The translations under genes were made by a program, and so were the position numbers. Below, in pieces: positions 52,747 through 62,295 of a stretch of DNA of 64,000 nucleotides; position 1 is the first letter of the stretch, and each line of letters opens with the position of its first letter. The stretch comes from Lachnospiraceae bacterium (GTDB taxonomy: Bacteria; Bacillota; Clostridia; Lachnospirales; Lachnospiraceae). Where the stretch lies: assembly GCA_900768755.1 (NCBI GenBank), contig CAAGDV010000031.1, positions 42,430 through 106,429 on the forward strand. Direction: 5' to 3'. Below the pieces are notes generated by a model. That model saw only the letters and a list, made by a program, of their open reading frames with translations, had not been told where the DNA came from and ran no database searches.

Positions 52747-52775
52747 ATTTTACTATAATTATTCGCGGCTTGCAA
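52747..52775 (-). promoter_or_regulatory. Promoter of tyrA-aroA
   Basis: On the - strand TTGCAA (52770-52775), 17 bases, then TAAAAT (complement of 52747-52752). Confidence 0.6.
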
Positions 52776-52786
52776 TTAGAAAATGC

Positions 52787-52814
52787 TTGCATTCCGCGGT
52801 ATCTGTGATAAAAT
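52787..52814 (+). promoter_or_regulatory. Promoter of the peptide ABC transporter operon
   Basis: TTGCAT (52787-52792), 16 bases, then TAAAAT (52809-52814) with TGA upstream. It is back-to-back with the tyrA promoter; CTTGCAATT and CTTGCATT form a direct repeat at the two -35 boxes. Confidence 0.6.
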
Positions 52815-52878
52815 GGTGTCGACAACAGAATAGTGAGAGGCTTATTTCAAAGAAGAAGAGGAGACGAAGATAAGTATT

Positions 52879-54426
52879 ATGAAGAAATGTTTTTCTGTGT
52901 TACTTATTATGGCACTTTTTGTAACGGCTGCACTTTGCGGATGCAAAGGCGGTACAAGTAATTCTTCAGGGAATAATCCTTCCAAGGAGAACACCGAGCC
53001 AAAATACGGTGGCTCCGTAGTTGTAGGTATACAACAGGATATTGATAGTCTTGACCCACACAAAGCGACAGCGGCAGGAACCAAAGAAATCTTGTTCAAC
53101 ATTTTTGAAGGCCTTGTAAAGGCTGACAAAGATGGTAACCTGATTAATGCAGTGGCAAGTGATTATACAGTGTCAGAGGATGGACTGGTATATACTTTCA
53201 CTTTGCGCGACGGTATTAAATTCCACAACGGTAATAATGTTACCGTGGAAGATATCAAGTATTCACTTGAGAGAGTATCCGGACTTCTGGACGGAACTCC
53301 GCTTATCAGTACCTTAAGCGTGATTACATCAGTTGATATTGTTGATGACAAAACGGTTTCTGTGACAGTGGGAAGCGCCAATACAGAGCTAATTTATAGC
53401 TTTGTCGCCGCAATTATTCCGAAGGGAAGCGGCGAAGATATGGGAGCTGCGCCGATTGGCACGGGACCTTTTTCTTTTGTATCTTACACACCGCAGGAAG
53501 GAATTAAGGTTAAGAAGTTTGAGAGCTACTGGCAGAACGGACTTCCGTATCTTGATGATGTGTATTTCAAGATTGTTAACGGCTCAGACTCCGCACTTTT
53601 AGAGCTCAAGGGCAAAACAATTGATATTTATGCCTACCTGACGGATTCACAGGCAAATGAGCTAAAGGATTTGTACAATGTGGTTTCATCGCCGTCCAAT
53701 GTTGTTCAGGCACTGTTTTTGAACAATACCGTTGCACCGCTTGACAATGTTTTGGTAAGACAGGCAATCTGCTACGCGCTTGATAAGGATTCAATCAACA
53801 GCTTTGTCGGCGGAGGAACAGGTACAATAATAAGCTCGGCAATGCTTCCGACTCTTAAGAATTACTACAACGACCTCAATGATGTGTACGGAACCAAGGC
53901 CAATGTCGAGAAAGCAAAGGAGCTTCTTTCTGCGGCAGGATATCCCGACGGATTTGACCTGGAGATTTCAATTCCGTCCAATTATGAATTCCATATGCAG
54001 ACCGGCGAGGTAATAGTTGAGCAGCTTAAGGAAGTCGGAATCAACGCCAAAATCAAAGCAATGGAGTGGAGCTCGTGGCTTGACGAGTGCTACAACGGAC
54101 GCCAGTATCAGGCTACAATAAGCGGAATTACATGCGATATGACACCGGGATACCTTCTTAACAGATTCCAGTCGACATCAAAGAAAAATTTCGTTAACTA
54201 CGTCAATGAAGAGTATGATGCACTTTATGTAAAGGCACACGATTCACTTGACCAGTCTGAGAAGGAAAAATATTACAAGGAGCTTCAGAAGATGATTTGC
54301 GATGACGCAATCAGCGCATTTATCCAGGTACCGGGCAATACGACCGCCATCAGCAAAAAGCTTTCAGGCTACGAGTTCTATCCTGTATATGTTCAGGATT
54401 TGAGCACGGTATATTTTGTGGAATAA
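52879..54426 (+). CDS. Peptide ABC transporter solute-binding lipoprotein
   Basis: The 515-residue protein is a family 5 binding protein: signal peptide with the cysteine of AALCGC at about residue 20, then YGGSVVVGIQQDIDSLDPH and ALDKDSINSF-type blocks. It should capture di/oligopeptides (or nickel/glycosides) for the permease encoded downstream. The best Shine-Dalgarno (GGAGACG) is rather far, about 14 bases, from the ATG. Confidence 0.92.
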   Translation: MKKCFSVLLIMALFVTAALCGCKGGTSNSSGNNPSKENTEPKYGGSVVVGIQQDIDSLDPHKATAAGTKEILFNIFEGLVKADKDGNLINAVASDYTVSEDGLVYTFTLRDGIKFHNGNNVTVEDIKYSLERVSGLLDGTPLISTLSVITSVDIVDDKTVSVTVGSANTELIYSFVAAIIPKGSGEDMGAAPIGTGPFSFVSYTPQEGIKVKKFESYWQNGLPYLDDVYFKIVNGSDSALLELKGKTIDIYAYLTDSQANELKDLYNVVSSPSNVVQALFLNNTVAPLDNVLVRQAICYALDKDSINSFVGGGTGTIISSAMLPTLKNYYNDLNDVYGTKANVEKAKELLSAAGYPDGFDLEISIPSNYEFHMQTGEVIVEQLKEVGINAKIKAMEWSSWLDECYNGRQYQATISGITCDMTPGYLLNRFQSTSKKNFVNYVNEEYDALYVKAHDSLDQSEKEKYYKELQKMICDDAISAFIQVPGNTTAISKKLSGYEFYPVYVQDLSTVYFVE

Positions 54427-54463
54427 TCACCATATTTACTATTGAAAGGAGATGAAGACAGAC

Positions 54464-55423
54464 GTGAAATATTTTATAAAAAAATTTGCAACTCTCATTA
54501 TTACATTGTTTGTCGTTTCTGCGGCTGTCTTCATCGCTTTTGAAATCATTCCGGGAGACGTGGTTACGTCAATTCTGGGAACCGAGGCAACCGAGGAGAG
54601 GGAGGAGCAGCTTCGCGAGGAGCTGGGACTTAATAAACCTCCGGTTGAAAGGTATTTTGTATGGATAGGAAAGGTCCTAAAAGGCGACTTAGGCGTCAGC
54701 TACAGATACTCAAAGAATTTGAATGAGATGATGCCGGTGGCGGAGCTTATAGGTGACAAGCTCGTTGTCACACTATGGCTGGCTCTTATTTCTTTTATTT
54801 TTATAATTGTTATCGCGTTTCCGGTGGGGATTTTATGGGCGCGGAGCCGCAACAGATTTCTGGATGCATCACTGTCGGTGCTGTCCCAGGCACAGATGGC
54901 TGTTCCGTCGTTCTTTCTTGGAATTCTCGTCACATATTTGTTCGGAATTCTGCTTAAATGGTTTTCGCCGGGAGGATATGTAAGCTACAAAGACAACGTG
55001 TGGGGGTTTGTAGGATATCTCATATTCCCCGCCATATCCGTAGCGCTTCCCAAAAGTGCCATGACAGCAAGATTTCTGCGCAATTCGATGATTACGGAGC
55101 TTAGTTCAGATTATGTAAGGACTGCATATTCAAAAGGCTGCTCCGACAGAAGGGTTATGTACGGGCATGTTCTGCGCAATGCGATGATGCCGGTAATTAC
55201 TTTCCTCGGAATGATAATTGCCGAGATAGTTGCGGGCTCCATCGTGATTGAACAGGTTTTTGGACTTCCGGGAATCGGAAGGCTTCTCATAAGTTCGATA
55301 TCAACAAGAGATTTCCCCGTTGTGGAAATCCTGATTCTATATATTACTTTTGTTGTTGTTTTTGTATATTTTCTTGTGGACATTCTGTACAGGGTTATCG
55401 ACCCGCGTATAAGCAGTAAATAG
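54464..55423 (+). CDS. Peptide ABC transporter permease, DppB type
   Basis: The protein has six membrane helices and the EAA-loop region DYVRTAYSKGCSDRRVMYGH, with IPGDVVTSILG near the N-terminus, typical of DppB/OppB. GTG 54464 is preferred because AAAGGAG (54445-54451) directly abuts the ATG at 54452, which would leave no spacing; the choice is not certain. 319-323 residues. Confidence 0.92.
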   Translation: MKYFIKKFATLIITLFVVSAAVFIAFEIIPGDVVTSILGTEATEEREEQLREELGLNKPPVERYFVWIGKVLKGDLGVSYRYSKNLNEMMPVAELIGDKLVVTLWLALISFIFIIVIAFPVGILWARSRNRFLDASLSVLSQAQMAVPSFFLGILVTYLFGILLKWFSPGGYVSYKDNVWGFVGYLIFPAISVALPKSAMTARFLRNSMITELSSDYVRTAYSKGCSDRRVMYGHVLRNAMMPVITFLGMIIAEIVAGSIVIEQVFGLPGIGRLLISSISTRDFPVVEILILYITFVVVFVYFLVDILYRVIDPRISSK

Positions 55424-55431
55424 GAGTTAAG

Positions 55432-56250
55432 ATGCAGTACAAAAGAAAGGTACAGCTGAATGGGTATTTTATCACCGGCGCGGTAATGACCGGTGTTGTT
55501 TTGCTGCTCGCGGTTATAAGTATATTCTGGACGCCGTATTCAACGACGGCGATGTCCATCGAAGAGCGTTTCTGCGCGCCGTCATTTTCACATATATTTG
55601 GCACCGACAATTTCGGACGCGATATTTTTTCCAGGGTAATGAAGGGAATAGGAACAACGACCGCAATCAGCTTTCTGGTTGTGCTTATCTCCGCGGGAGC
55701 GGGAATAATACTCGGGGCTCTGACCGGATATTTTGGCGGAATTATTGATGAAGTAGTGATGAGAATTACCGATGCGGTTAACGGATTCCCCAGTATACTT
55801 ATGTCGCTGGTAATAATAAGCGTGCTCGGAAGCGGAAAACAGAATGTCATCATTGCGCTGGGAATAGTGTTTACGCCGAGCTTTGTCAGGATTGTCAGAA
55901 GCGAGTTCATTAAGCTTAGAGACGCAGATTATATTGTCAGGGCGCGTCTTATGGGCGTGAAAAAATCCAGAATTCTTTTTGTGCATATTCTTCCGAATGT
56001 GTTTTCGACATTTTCGGTATCGCTTATGATAGGAATTAATAACGCAATACTTGCGGAGTCGGGAATGAGCTATCTGGGAATCGGCGTGCAGCCGCCGGAC
56101 GCGAGTCTCGGCAAAATGCTGTCGGATGCCCAGGGGTATCTTGGCAGTGCTCCGTGGTATCCTTTGTGTCCCGGACTCACAATAGTGTGGATAGTCGTGG
56201 CGTTTTCTTTGTTCAGTGAGGGCTTAAGGCGCCTCAAAAAGCAGGTGTAA
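55432..56250 (+). CDS. Peptide ABC transporter permease, DppC type
   Basis: The 272-residue protein has the DppC/OppC N-terminus (FGTDNFGRDIFSRVMKG-like block) and the EAA-loop RDADYIVRARLMGVKKSRIL. It pairs with the DppB-type permease eight bases upstream. Confidence 0.92.
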   Translation: MQYKRKVQLNGYFITGAVMTGVVLLLAVISIFWTPYSTTAMSIEERFCAPSFSHIFGTDNFGRDIFSRVMKGIGTTTAISFLVVLISAGAGIILGALTGYFGGIIDEVVMRITDAVNGFPSILMSLVIISVLGSGKQNVIIALGIVFTPSFVRIVRSEFIKLRDADYIVRARLMGVKKSRILFVHILPNVFSTFSVSLMIGINNAILAESGMSYLGIGVQPPDASLGKMLSDAQGYLGSAPWYPLCPGLTIVWIVVAFSLFSEGLRRLKKQV

Positions 56251-56253
56251 ATT

Positions 56254-57789
56254 ATGATAAAAATTGAGGATTTGACAGTTGCATTTAACAAAACAGAGGC
56301 GGTATCCCATGTGTCATTGGACATAAACGACGGTGAGATTTTGGGCATTGTCGGTGAGAGCGGCTCGGGTAAATCCGTCACGGCGCTCACGTTAATGGGG
56401 CTTGTCTCGGAAGCTGCCACTATAAAAAGCGGACGGATTATTTTTGACGGGGTGACGCTTCTTCAGAGCAAAAGACCTCGGGATAAGGCATTGTACCGCA
56501 AATATCAGGGCGATTTTATGTCCATGGTATTTCAGGAGCCGATGACCTCACTAAACCCCACGGTGCGAGTTGGAAAACAGGTGCTTGAGATGTTAAAACT
56601 CCATACACGCTTTGGGAAGGACGAGATGAAAAAAAAGGTTATTGACGCCTTTAGGTCCGTGGGACTTTCCGACCCGGAAAAGGTATATAATTCATATCCC
56701 CATGAGCTCTCGGGCGGAATGAGGCAGAGAGTTATGATATCGATGGCGGTGATTCTTAATCCCAGACTCATTGTGTGCGATGAGCCTACAACCGCGCTTG
56801 ACATCACTGTGCAGAATCAGATAATTGAGCTTTTGCGCGACATCAACAGAGAACACCATAATTCGATGATTTTTATCACGCACGACCTTAATCTCGCAAG
56901 AAGACTGTGCGACCGCCTTGCAGTTATGAAGGACGGCAAAGTATGCGAGATCGGAAATTGCGAGGAGGTATTTTCCAATCCAAAAGAAGCATACACAAAG
57001 CACCTGATTAATTCCGTCCCCCAGAGACTGAAAAAAAGGACTCCGTCCGATGTTATAACCGACAAAATCCTTTTGAGTGTTAAGGACCTCAATGTGTATT
57101 ACAAGGCCGGGAGCAATTCGCTTTTTGGCGCGAAGAAAAGAAGACTCATTGTCAGGAATGCGTCGTTTGACATAAGGGAGGGCGAATCGCTCGGACTCGT
57201 GGGAGAGAGCGGAAGCGGCAAAACAACCTTGTGCAAAGCGATTCTTGGGCTCAATCCCCTTGTTGAGGGAGAGATAAAATGCAGCGTGCTTAGACCGCAG
57301 ATGATTTTTCAGGACCCATACAGCAGCCTCAATCCGAGCAAAACAATCGGCTGGCTCATGTCTGAACCGTTGTACGCGACAGGCATGAAGGACAGAAAAG
57401 AGCGGGACAAAAAGGTTTTGGAGATGCTTGAGATGGTGGGACTTCCCGCCGATTATTACACCAGAAAGCCTGACGAATTAAGCGGCGGACAAAGGCAGAG
57501 GGTAAGCATAGGACAGGCTCTGATTACAAGACCGGGGCTTGTGGTGTGCGACGAGCCGGTGTCGGCACTTGACGTGACAATCCAGGCGCAGATAATGGAG
57601 CTTATGAGAAGGCTTCAGAGGGAACTGAAGCTGTCGTATCTGTTCATATCACATGATATCAATGTCGTGTATCACATGTGCGACCGAATTATGGTTATGC
57701 ATGACGGTGAGATTGTCGAGATAGGTGACACGCAGGAAGTATTTGATAATCCGCGTGATGAGTACACCAAAATTTTGTTAAAAGAATAA
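56254..57789 (+). CDS. Fused DppD-DppF peptide transporter ATPase
   Basis: One 511-residue chain carries both nucleotide-binding domains. Domain 1 has GESGSGKSVTA, LSGGMRQRVMIS and VCDEPTTALD; domain 2 (from about residue 265) has GESGSGKTTLC, LSGGQRQRVSIG and VCDEPVSALD. Both also keep the switch histidine (FITHDLN, FISHDIN). It completes the importer and begins three bases after the DppC-type gene. Confidence 0.93.
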   Translation: MIKIEDLTVAFNKTEAVSHVSLDINDGEILGIVGESGSGKSVTALTLMGLVSEAATIKSGRIIFDGVTLLQSKRPRDKALYRKYQGDFMSMVFQEPMTSLNPTVRVGKQVLEMLKLHTRFGKDEMKKKVIDAFRSVGLSDPEKVYNSYPHELSGGMRQRVMISMAVILNPRLIVCDEPTTALDITVQNQIIELLRDINREHHNSMIFITHDLNLARRLCDRLAVMKDGKVCEIGNCEEVFSNPKEAYTKHLINSVPQRLKKRTPSDVITDKILLSVKDLNVYYKAGSNSLFGAKKRRLIVRNASFDIREGESLGLVGESGSGKTTLCKAILGLNPLVEGEIKCSVLRPQMIFQDPYSSLNPSKTIGWLMSEPLYATGMKDRKERDKKVLEMLEMVGLPADYYTRKPDELSGGQRQRVSIGQALITRPGLVVCDEPVSALDVTIQAQIMELMRRLQRELKLSYLFISHDINVVYHMCDRIMVMHDGEIVEIGDTQEVFDNPRDEYTKILLKE

Positions 57790-57806
57790 GTTTTTTTAAG
57801 CCTCGA

Positions 57807-57835
57807 TTGTAAATTGGCACTTTATGTGTTAGTAT
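57807..57835 (+). promoter_or_regulatory. Possible promoter of lepA
   Basis: TTGTAA (57807-57812), 17 bases, then TAGTAT (57830-57835). No clear terminator was seen between the ABC operon and this site. Confidence 0.4.
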
Positions 57836-57905
57836 TACTATCGGGGTTTGATGTTTTTTTGACAAAAAACTGCCCGACACATTGAAATGAAAGTTGAGAA
57901 TTAAG

Positions 57906-59720
57906 ATGTCCAATATTGACCAGAGTAAAATACGTAATTTTTGTATAATTGCCCATATTGACCACGGCAAGTCAACGCTTGCCGACCGTATTATTGAGAA
58001 GACGGGGCTGCTTACCGAGCGCGAGATGCAGAACCAGGTGCTTGACAATATGGACCTTGAGCGTGAGAGAGGAATCACCATAAAGGCGCAGAGCGTGCGT
58101 ATTGTGTATACGGCAAAAGACGGGGAGGAATATATTTTTAACCTTATCGACACCCCCGGACATGTGGATTTTAACTACGAGGTTTCAAGAAGCCTTGCCG
58201 CCTGTGAGGGTGCAATTCTGGTTGTGGATGCCGCGCAGGGAATCGAGGCGCAGACACTTGCCAATGTATATATGGCGATAGACCACAATCTTGAGGTTTT
58301 TCCCGTCATCAATAAGATAGACCTTCCGAGCGCCGAGCCGCAGAGGGTTAAAGATGAGATAGAGGATATCATAGGAATTGAGGCGCAGGACGCACCTCTT
58401 ATATCAGCCAAAAACGGAATTAACATCGAGGATGTTTTAGAGGCGATTGTCCATAAGCTCCCGGCACCAAAAGGGGATGCCGATGCACCGCTATCCGCAC
58501 TTATTTTTGACTCGGTCTACGATTCCTACAAGGGCGTAATTGTTTTTTGCCGTATTATGGAGGGAACCGTAAGAAAAGGAACAAGAATCAGGATGATGGC
58601 AACCGGCGCGGAGGCGGATGTGGTTGAGGTAGGATACTTCGGAGCCGGACAGTTTATTCCCTGCGATGAGCTCTCTGCGGGACTGGTCGGATACATTATG
58701 GCAAGCATAAAAAATGTCAGGGACACAAGAGTCGGCGATACCATAACCGAGGCGGACAGACCGTGCAAGGAGCCTCTTCCGGGCTATAAAAAAGTCAATC
58801 CGATGGTTTACTGCGGACTGTACCCTGCGGACGGGGCGCATTATGAGGATCTTAAGGATGCGCTTGAGAAGCTGAGGCTTAACGATGCTTCGTTGTTCTA
58901 TGAGCCGGAGACCTCGGTTGCGTTGGGATTTGGCTTCAGATGCGGTTTTCTGGGACTTTTGCATCTTGAGATTATTCAGGAGAGGCTTGAGCGCGAGTAC
59001 AATCTTGATCTGGTTACGACCGCTCCGGGTGTTGTATACAAAGTCCATAAGACGGACGGAAGTGTGATTGAACTGACCAATCCGTCCAATCTTCCCGACC
59101 CTTCGGAGATTGATTATATGGAGGAACCGGTGGTTGATGCGGAGATTATGGTCACATCGGAGTACGTCGGGGCGATAATGACGCTCTGCCAGGAGAGACG
59201 CGGCGAATACAAGGGAGTTGAGTACATTGAGGAGACAAGAGCACTGATAAAATACGTCCTTCCGCTCAACGAGATTATATATGACTTCTTTGACGCGCTC
59301 AAATCGCGTTCGAGGGGCTACGCTTCTTTTGATTACCAGCTTAAGGGATACAAGCAGTCAAAGCTTTGCAAGCTTGATATTCTTGTCAACCGCGAAGAGG
59401 TTGACGCACTTTCTTTTATCGTGTTTGAGGGAAGCGCCTATGAGCGCGGAAGAAAAATGTGCGAGAAACTCAAAAACGAGATTCCGAGACAGCTTTTTGA
59501 GATTCCGATTCAGGCGGCAATCGGCAGCAAAATAATTGCGAGGGAGACCGTCAAGGCTCTCAGAAAGGATGTACTTGCAAAGTGCTACGGAGGCGATATT
59601 TCCCGCAAGAAGAAGCTTCTCGAGAAGCAGAAGGAAGGCAAAAAGCGCATGAGGCAGATTGGCAATGTTGAAATCCCTCAGAAAGCGTTTATGAGTGTTC
59701 TAAAACTTGATGATGAGTAG
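57906..59720 (+). CDS. lepA: Elongation factor 4 (LepA)
   Basis: LepA is a translational GTPase that acts on ribosomes in abnormal states and in 30S biogenesis. The 604-residue protein has the P-loop AHIDHGKST (residues 16-24), the RGITIKAQ switch I, DTPGHVDF switch II, NKIDLPSA and a LepA-type C-terminus (KAFMSVLKLDDE). ATG 57906 gives the normal N-terminus; a TTG four codons upstream is open. In Firmicutes lepA normally follows spoIIP and precedes hemW, as here if the inserted genes are ignored. Confidence 0.96.
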   Translation: MSNIDQSKIRNFCIIAHIDHGKSTLADRIIEKTGLLTEREMQNQVLDNMDLERERGITIKAQSVRIVYTAKDGEEYIFNLIDTPGHVDFNYEVSRSLAACEGAILVVDAAQGIEAQTLANVYMAIDHNLEVFPVINKIDLPSAEPQRVKDEIEDIIGIEAQDAPLISAKNGINIEDVLEAIVHKLPAPKGDADAPLSALIFDSVYDSYKGVIVFCRIMEGTVRKGTRIRMMATGAEADVVEVGYFGAGQFIPCDELSAGLVGYIMASIKNVRDTRVGDTITEADRPCKEPLPGYKKVNPMVYCGLYPADGAHYEDLKDALEKLRLNDASLFYEPETSVALGFGFRCGFLGLLHLEIIQERLEREYNLDLVTTAPGVVYKVHKTDGSVIELTNPSNLPDPSEIDYMEEPVVDAEIMVTSEYVGAIMTLCQERRGEYKGVEYIEETRALIKYVLPLNEIIYDFFDALKSRSRGYASFDYQLKGYKQSKLCKLDILVNREEVDALSFIVFEGSAYERGRKMCEKLKNEIPRQLFEIPIQAAIGSKIIARETVKALRKDVLAKCYGGDISRKKKLLEKQKEGKKRMRQIGNVEIPQKAFMSVLKLDDE

Positions 59721-59729
59721 GTGATTTAT

Positions 59730-60302
59730 ATGAGATTCACGGACTATTTTCACAATGCCAAAGAGCATTTTATAACAATCACAAAACACAGGCATGAGGT
59801 TATAAAGAACTGTTTCCGCGCCGGAATAGGAATACAGGGACTTTTTCACGATTTGTCCAAATACTCGCCTGCGGAGTTTATTCCGGGAATGATTAATTAC
59901 CAGGGCAACCGAAGCCCCAATGAGCGTGAGCGCGAGACCAAGGGATATTCGGCCGCATGGATGCACCACAAGGGACGCAACCGTCATCATTATGAATACT
60001 GGAACGATTACAATCCGCGTACCCGCTGCATTGAAGGCGTAAAGATGCCGGTCAGGTTTTTTGCCGAGATGGTCTGCGACAGAATTGCGGCCAGCAAAAT
60101 TTATTTCAAAGACAACTACAACGATTCCTGCCCATTGAATTATTTTCTTAAGAAAAAGGGAAGGAAGCTTATCCACAAAGATACCGAAGAAGAGCTTGGA
60201 AAGATTCTTACGCTTCTTTCGGAGGAGGGCGAGGACAAAATGTTTGCCTGCCTTCGGAGAATGGTTATGCGTGACAGGATAAGACGGTTGTTTGGAAGAT
60301 GA
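59730..60302 (+). CDS. DUF5662-like protein
   Basis: The 190-residue protein has HRHEVIKNCFRAGIGIQGLF and HDLSKYSPAEF, then histidine-rich WMHHKGRNRHHYEYW, features I associate with the DUF5662 family; the His/Asp pattern (HDLSKYS, HHKGRNRHHYEYW) suggests metal binding of an HD-like kind. ATG 59730 follows AGGTGA. It overlaps hemW by four bases. Molecular function unknown. Confidence 0.78.
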   Translation: MRFTDYFHNAKEHFITITKHRHEVIKNCFRAGIGIQGLFHDLSKYSPAEFIPGMINYQGNRSPNERERETKGYSAAWMHHKGRNRHHYEYWNDYNPRTRCIEGVKMPVRFFAEMVCDRIAASKIYFKDNYNDSCPLNYFLKKKGRKLIHKDTEEELGKILTLLSEEGEDKMFACLRRMVMRDRIRRLFGR

Positions 60303-61429
60303 AAGAGCTTGGAATTTATGTTCACATACCTTTCTGCGTGCATAAATGCCTGTACTGCGATTTTTATTCAATGCCTGCGGATGACAGCGTAAAAAGTGCA
60401 TATGCAGAGAGCGTCATCACCCAGATTGGGGCAGAGAGCGAAAAATACCGGGACAATTATCATGTTGTAAGTATTTTTTTGGGCGGCGGAACGCCCTCGA
60501 CTATGGATACGGTGCTGATACGGCGCATAATCAGAGCAATCCGGGATGGCTTTTTGGTTGATGAGGACTGCGAGATAAGTATTGAGTGTAATCCGGCCAC
60601 TGTGGATGCGGGCATCCTAAGGGAATACCGCGCAACGGGGATTAACCGGATAAGCCTGGGCCTTCAGTCAGCCAATGATGAGGAACTTAGAGCAATCGGC
60701 AGGATTCACGATTTTAAGGATTTTATGAAGACCTATGAGGCCGTGATGCTCGCGGGCTTTAACAATGTCAATGTTGATATTATGTCATCTCTTCCCATGC
60801 AGACCGCAGCTTCGTACCGTAAAACCTTAAGGACGGTATGCGCGTTAAGGCCTTCACACATATCCGCATACAGCCTGATTCTTGAGGAAAACACACCTCT
60901 TTATGACATGTACAACCGTGGGCAGATTAAGCTTTGCGATGAAGACGAGGACAGAAGACTGTACTATCTGACCGGCGAGGAACTTAGCAGAGCGGGCTAT
61001 GAGAGATATGAGATATCCAATTATGCAAGGGATAACAAAAGATGCCGTCACAATGTCAATTACTGGCGTCGCACAGATTATCTCGGAATCGGCGTGGGAG
61101 CGTCTTCGTTAATCAAGAATACGCGGTATGACATAGAAAAAGATATCCGGCATTATATTGAAAATCCGCTTGGATGTTATGTCAATTCTAATGAGCTTTC
61201 GATTAGTGAGCAGATGTCGGAGTTTATGTTTCTGGGGCTTAGGATGACAAAAGGTGTCCGTGAAGATGATTTCAGGCGAAACTTTGGCAGGCATATGTAC
61301 AATGTGTACGGAGATGTGATTGACAGGTACTCTGCGAGCGGTCATCTTGTTTTTGAAAACGGGAATCTCAGACTTACGCCAAAAGGCGTGGATGTCAGCA
61401 ACTATATTTTTTCGGATTTTATTTTGTAA
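60299..61429 (+). CDS. hemW: HemW-like radical SAM heme chaperone
   Basis: The 376-residue protein has the radical SAM CxxxCxxC motif at Cys13, Cys17 and Cys20 in PFCVHKCLYCDFYS, the LGGGTPSTMD SAM-binding block, and a C-terminal HemN-like domain. The family was annotated as oxygen-independent coproporphyrinogen oxidase, but HemW proteins act in heme delivery. It overlaps the previous gene in ATGA. Confidence 0.93.
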   Translation: MKELGIYVHIPFCVHKCLYCDFYSMPADDSVKSAYAESVITQIGAESEKYRDNYHVVSIFLGGGTPSTMDTVLIRRIIRAIRDGFLVDEDCEISIECNPATVDAGILREYRATGINRISLGLQSANDEELRAIGRIHDFKDFMKTYEAVMLAGFNNVNVDIMSSLPMQTAASYRKTLRTVCALRPSHISAYSLILEENTPLYDMYNRGQIKLCDEDEDRRLYYLTGEELSRAGYERYEISNYARDNKRCRHNVNYWRRTDYLGIGVGASSLIKNTRYDIEKDIRHYIENPLGCYVNSNELSISEQMSEFMFLGLRMTKGVREDDFRRNFGRHMYNVYGDVIDRYSASGHLVFENGNLRLTPKGVDVSNYIFSDFIL

Positions 61430-61441
61430 GAGAGGACGCAT

Positions 61442-62200
61442 ATGAATATCAAATTGATTTCGTGGAATGTTAATGGAATAAGGGCATGCGCCCAAAAAGG
61501 GTTCATGGATTTTTTTGACTCTGAGGATGCGGATATCGTATGCCTGCAGGAGACAAAGGTGTCGGAAGGGCAGTTTGTCTGGGAAAGACCTGCCTATCAC
61601 GATTACTGGAATTATGCGGCGAAAAAAGGTTATTCGGGAACCGCTGTCTTTACCAAAAAAGAGCCTTTGTCGGTATCGTACGGAATCGGGATTGAAAAAC
61701 ACGATAACGAGGGCAGGGTGATAACCCTTGAATTCAATGAGTTTTATCTTGTGACCGTGTATACGCCTAATTCCCAGAGAGGCCTTGAGAGGCTTGATTA
61801 CAGGATGGAGTGGGAGGATGATTTTGGGGATTATCTTCATAAGCTGGATGCCGTAAAGCCCGTCATTGTATGCGGCGACATGAACGTTGCCCACAGAGAA
61901 ATTGACTTAAAAAATCCGGCATCCAACCATCATAATGCAGGCTTTACTGACGAGGAAAGGGAGAAGCTTTCCGGACTTTTGGATTCCGGATTTGTGGATT
62001 CTTTCAGACATCTGCACCCAAATGAAGTGAAGTATTCGTGGTGGTCGTACATGTTCCATGCGAGAGAGAATAACGCGGGGTGGCGCATCGACTATTTTCT
62101 GACATCGGATTCCTTAAAAGACAAAATAATGGAGGCAGACATATATACCGATGTTTTTGGCTCGGACCATGCACCGGTGCTTCTTAAAGTTGACATCTAA
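61442..62200 (+). CDS. Exodeoxyribonuclease III / AP endonuclease
   Basis: The 252-residue protein belongs to the Xth/ExoA family of base-excision repair enzymes that cut at abasic sites. Conserved blocks are SWNVNGIRA, LQETKV with the metal-binding glutamate, CGDMNVAHREIDL, and GSDHAPV with the catalytic histidine. It starts 12 bases after hemW. Confidence 0.94.
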   Translation: MNIKLISWNVNGIRACAQKGFMDFFDSEDADIVCLQETKVSEGQFVWERPAYHDYWNYAAKKGYSGTAVFTKKEPLSVSYGIGIEKHDNEGRVITLEFNEFYLVTVYTPNSQRGLERLDYRMEWEDDFGDYLHKLDAVKPVIVCGDMNVAHREIDLKNPASNHHNAGFTDEEREKLSGLLDSGFVDSFRHLHPNEVKYSWWSYMFHARENNAGWRIDYFLTSDSLKDKIMEADIYTDVFGSDHAPVLLKVDI

Positions 62201-62223
62201 GGGCGTGGCAGACAGCTTTTTCG

Positions 62224-62252
62224 TTTGACTAAAATAATCTGCTGTGATAACA
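62224..62252 (+). promoter_or_regulatory. Promoter of gpmI
   Basis: TTGACT (62224-62229), 17 bases, then TAACAT (62247-62252) with TGA upstream (extended -10). Confidence 0.65.
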
Positions 62253-62295
62253 TACATCAGGTGATTAAGATTTTTATTATAAGGAGATATATATT

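Noticed and set aside
59700..60401. Long - strand frame of 233 codons opposite the DUF5662-like gene
   Set aside because: It lies entirely opposite well-supported genes, has no ribosome binding site and its protein shows no family features.
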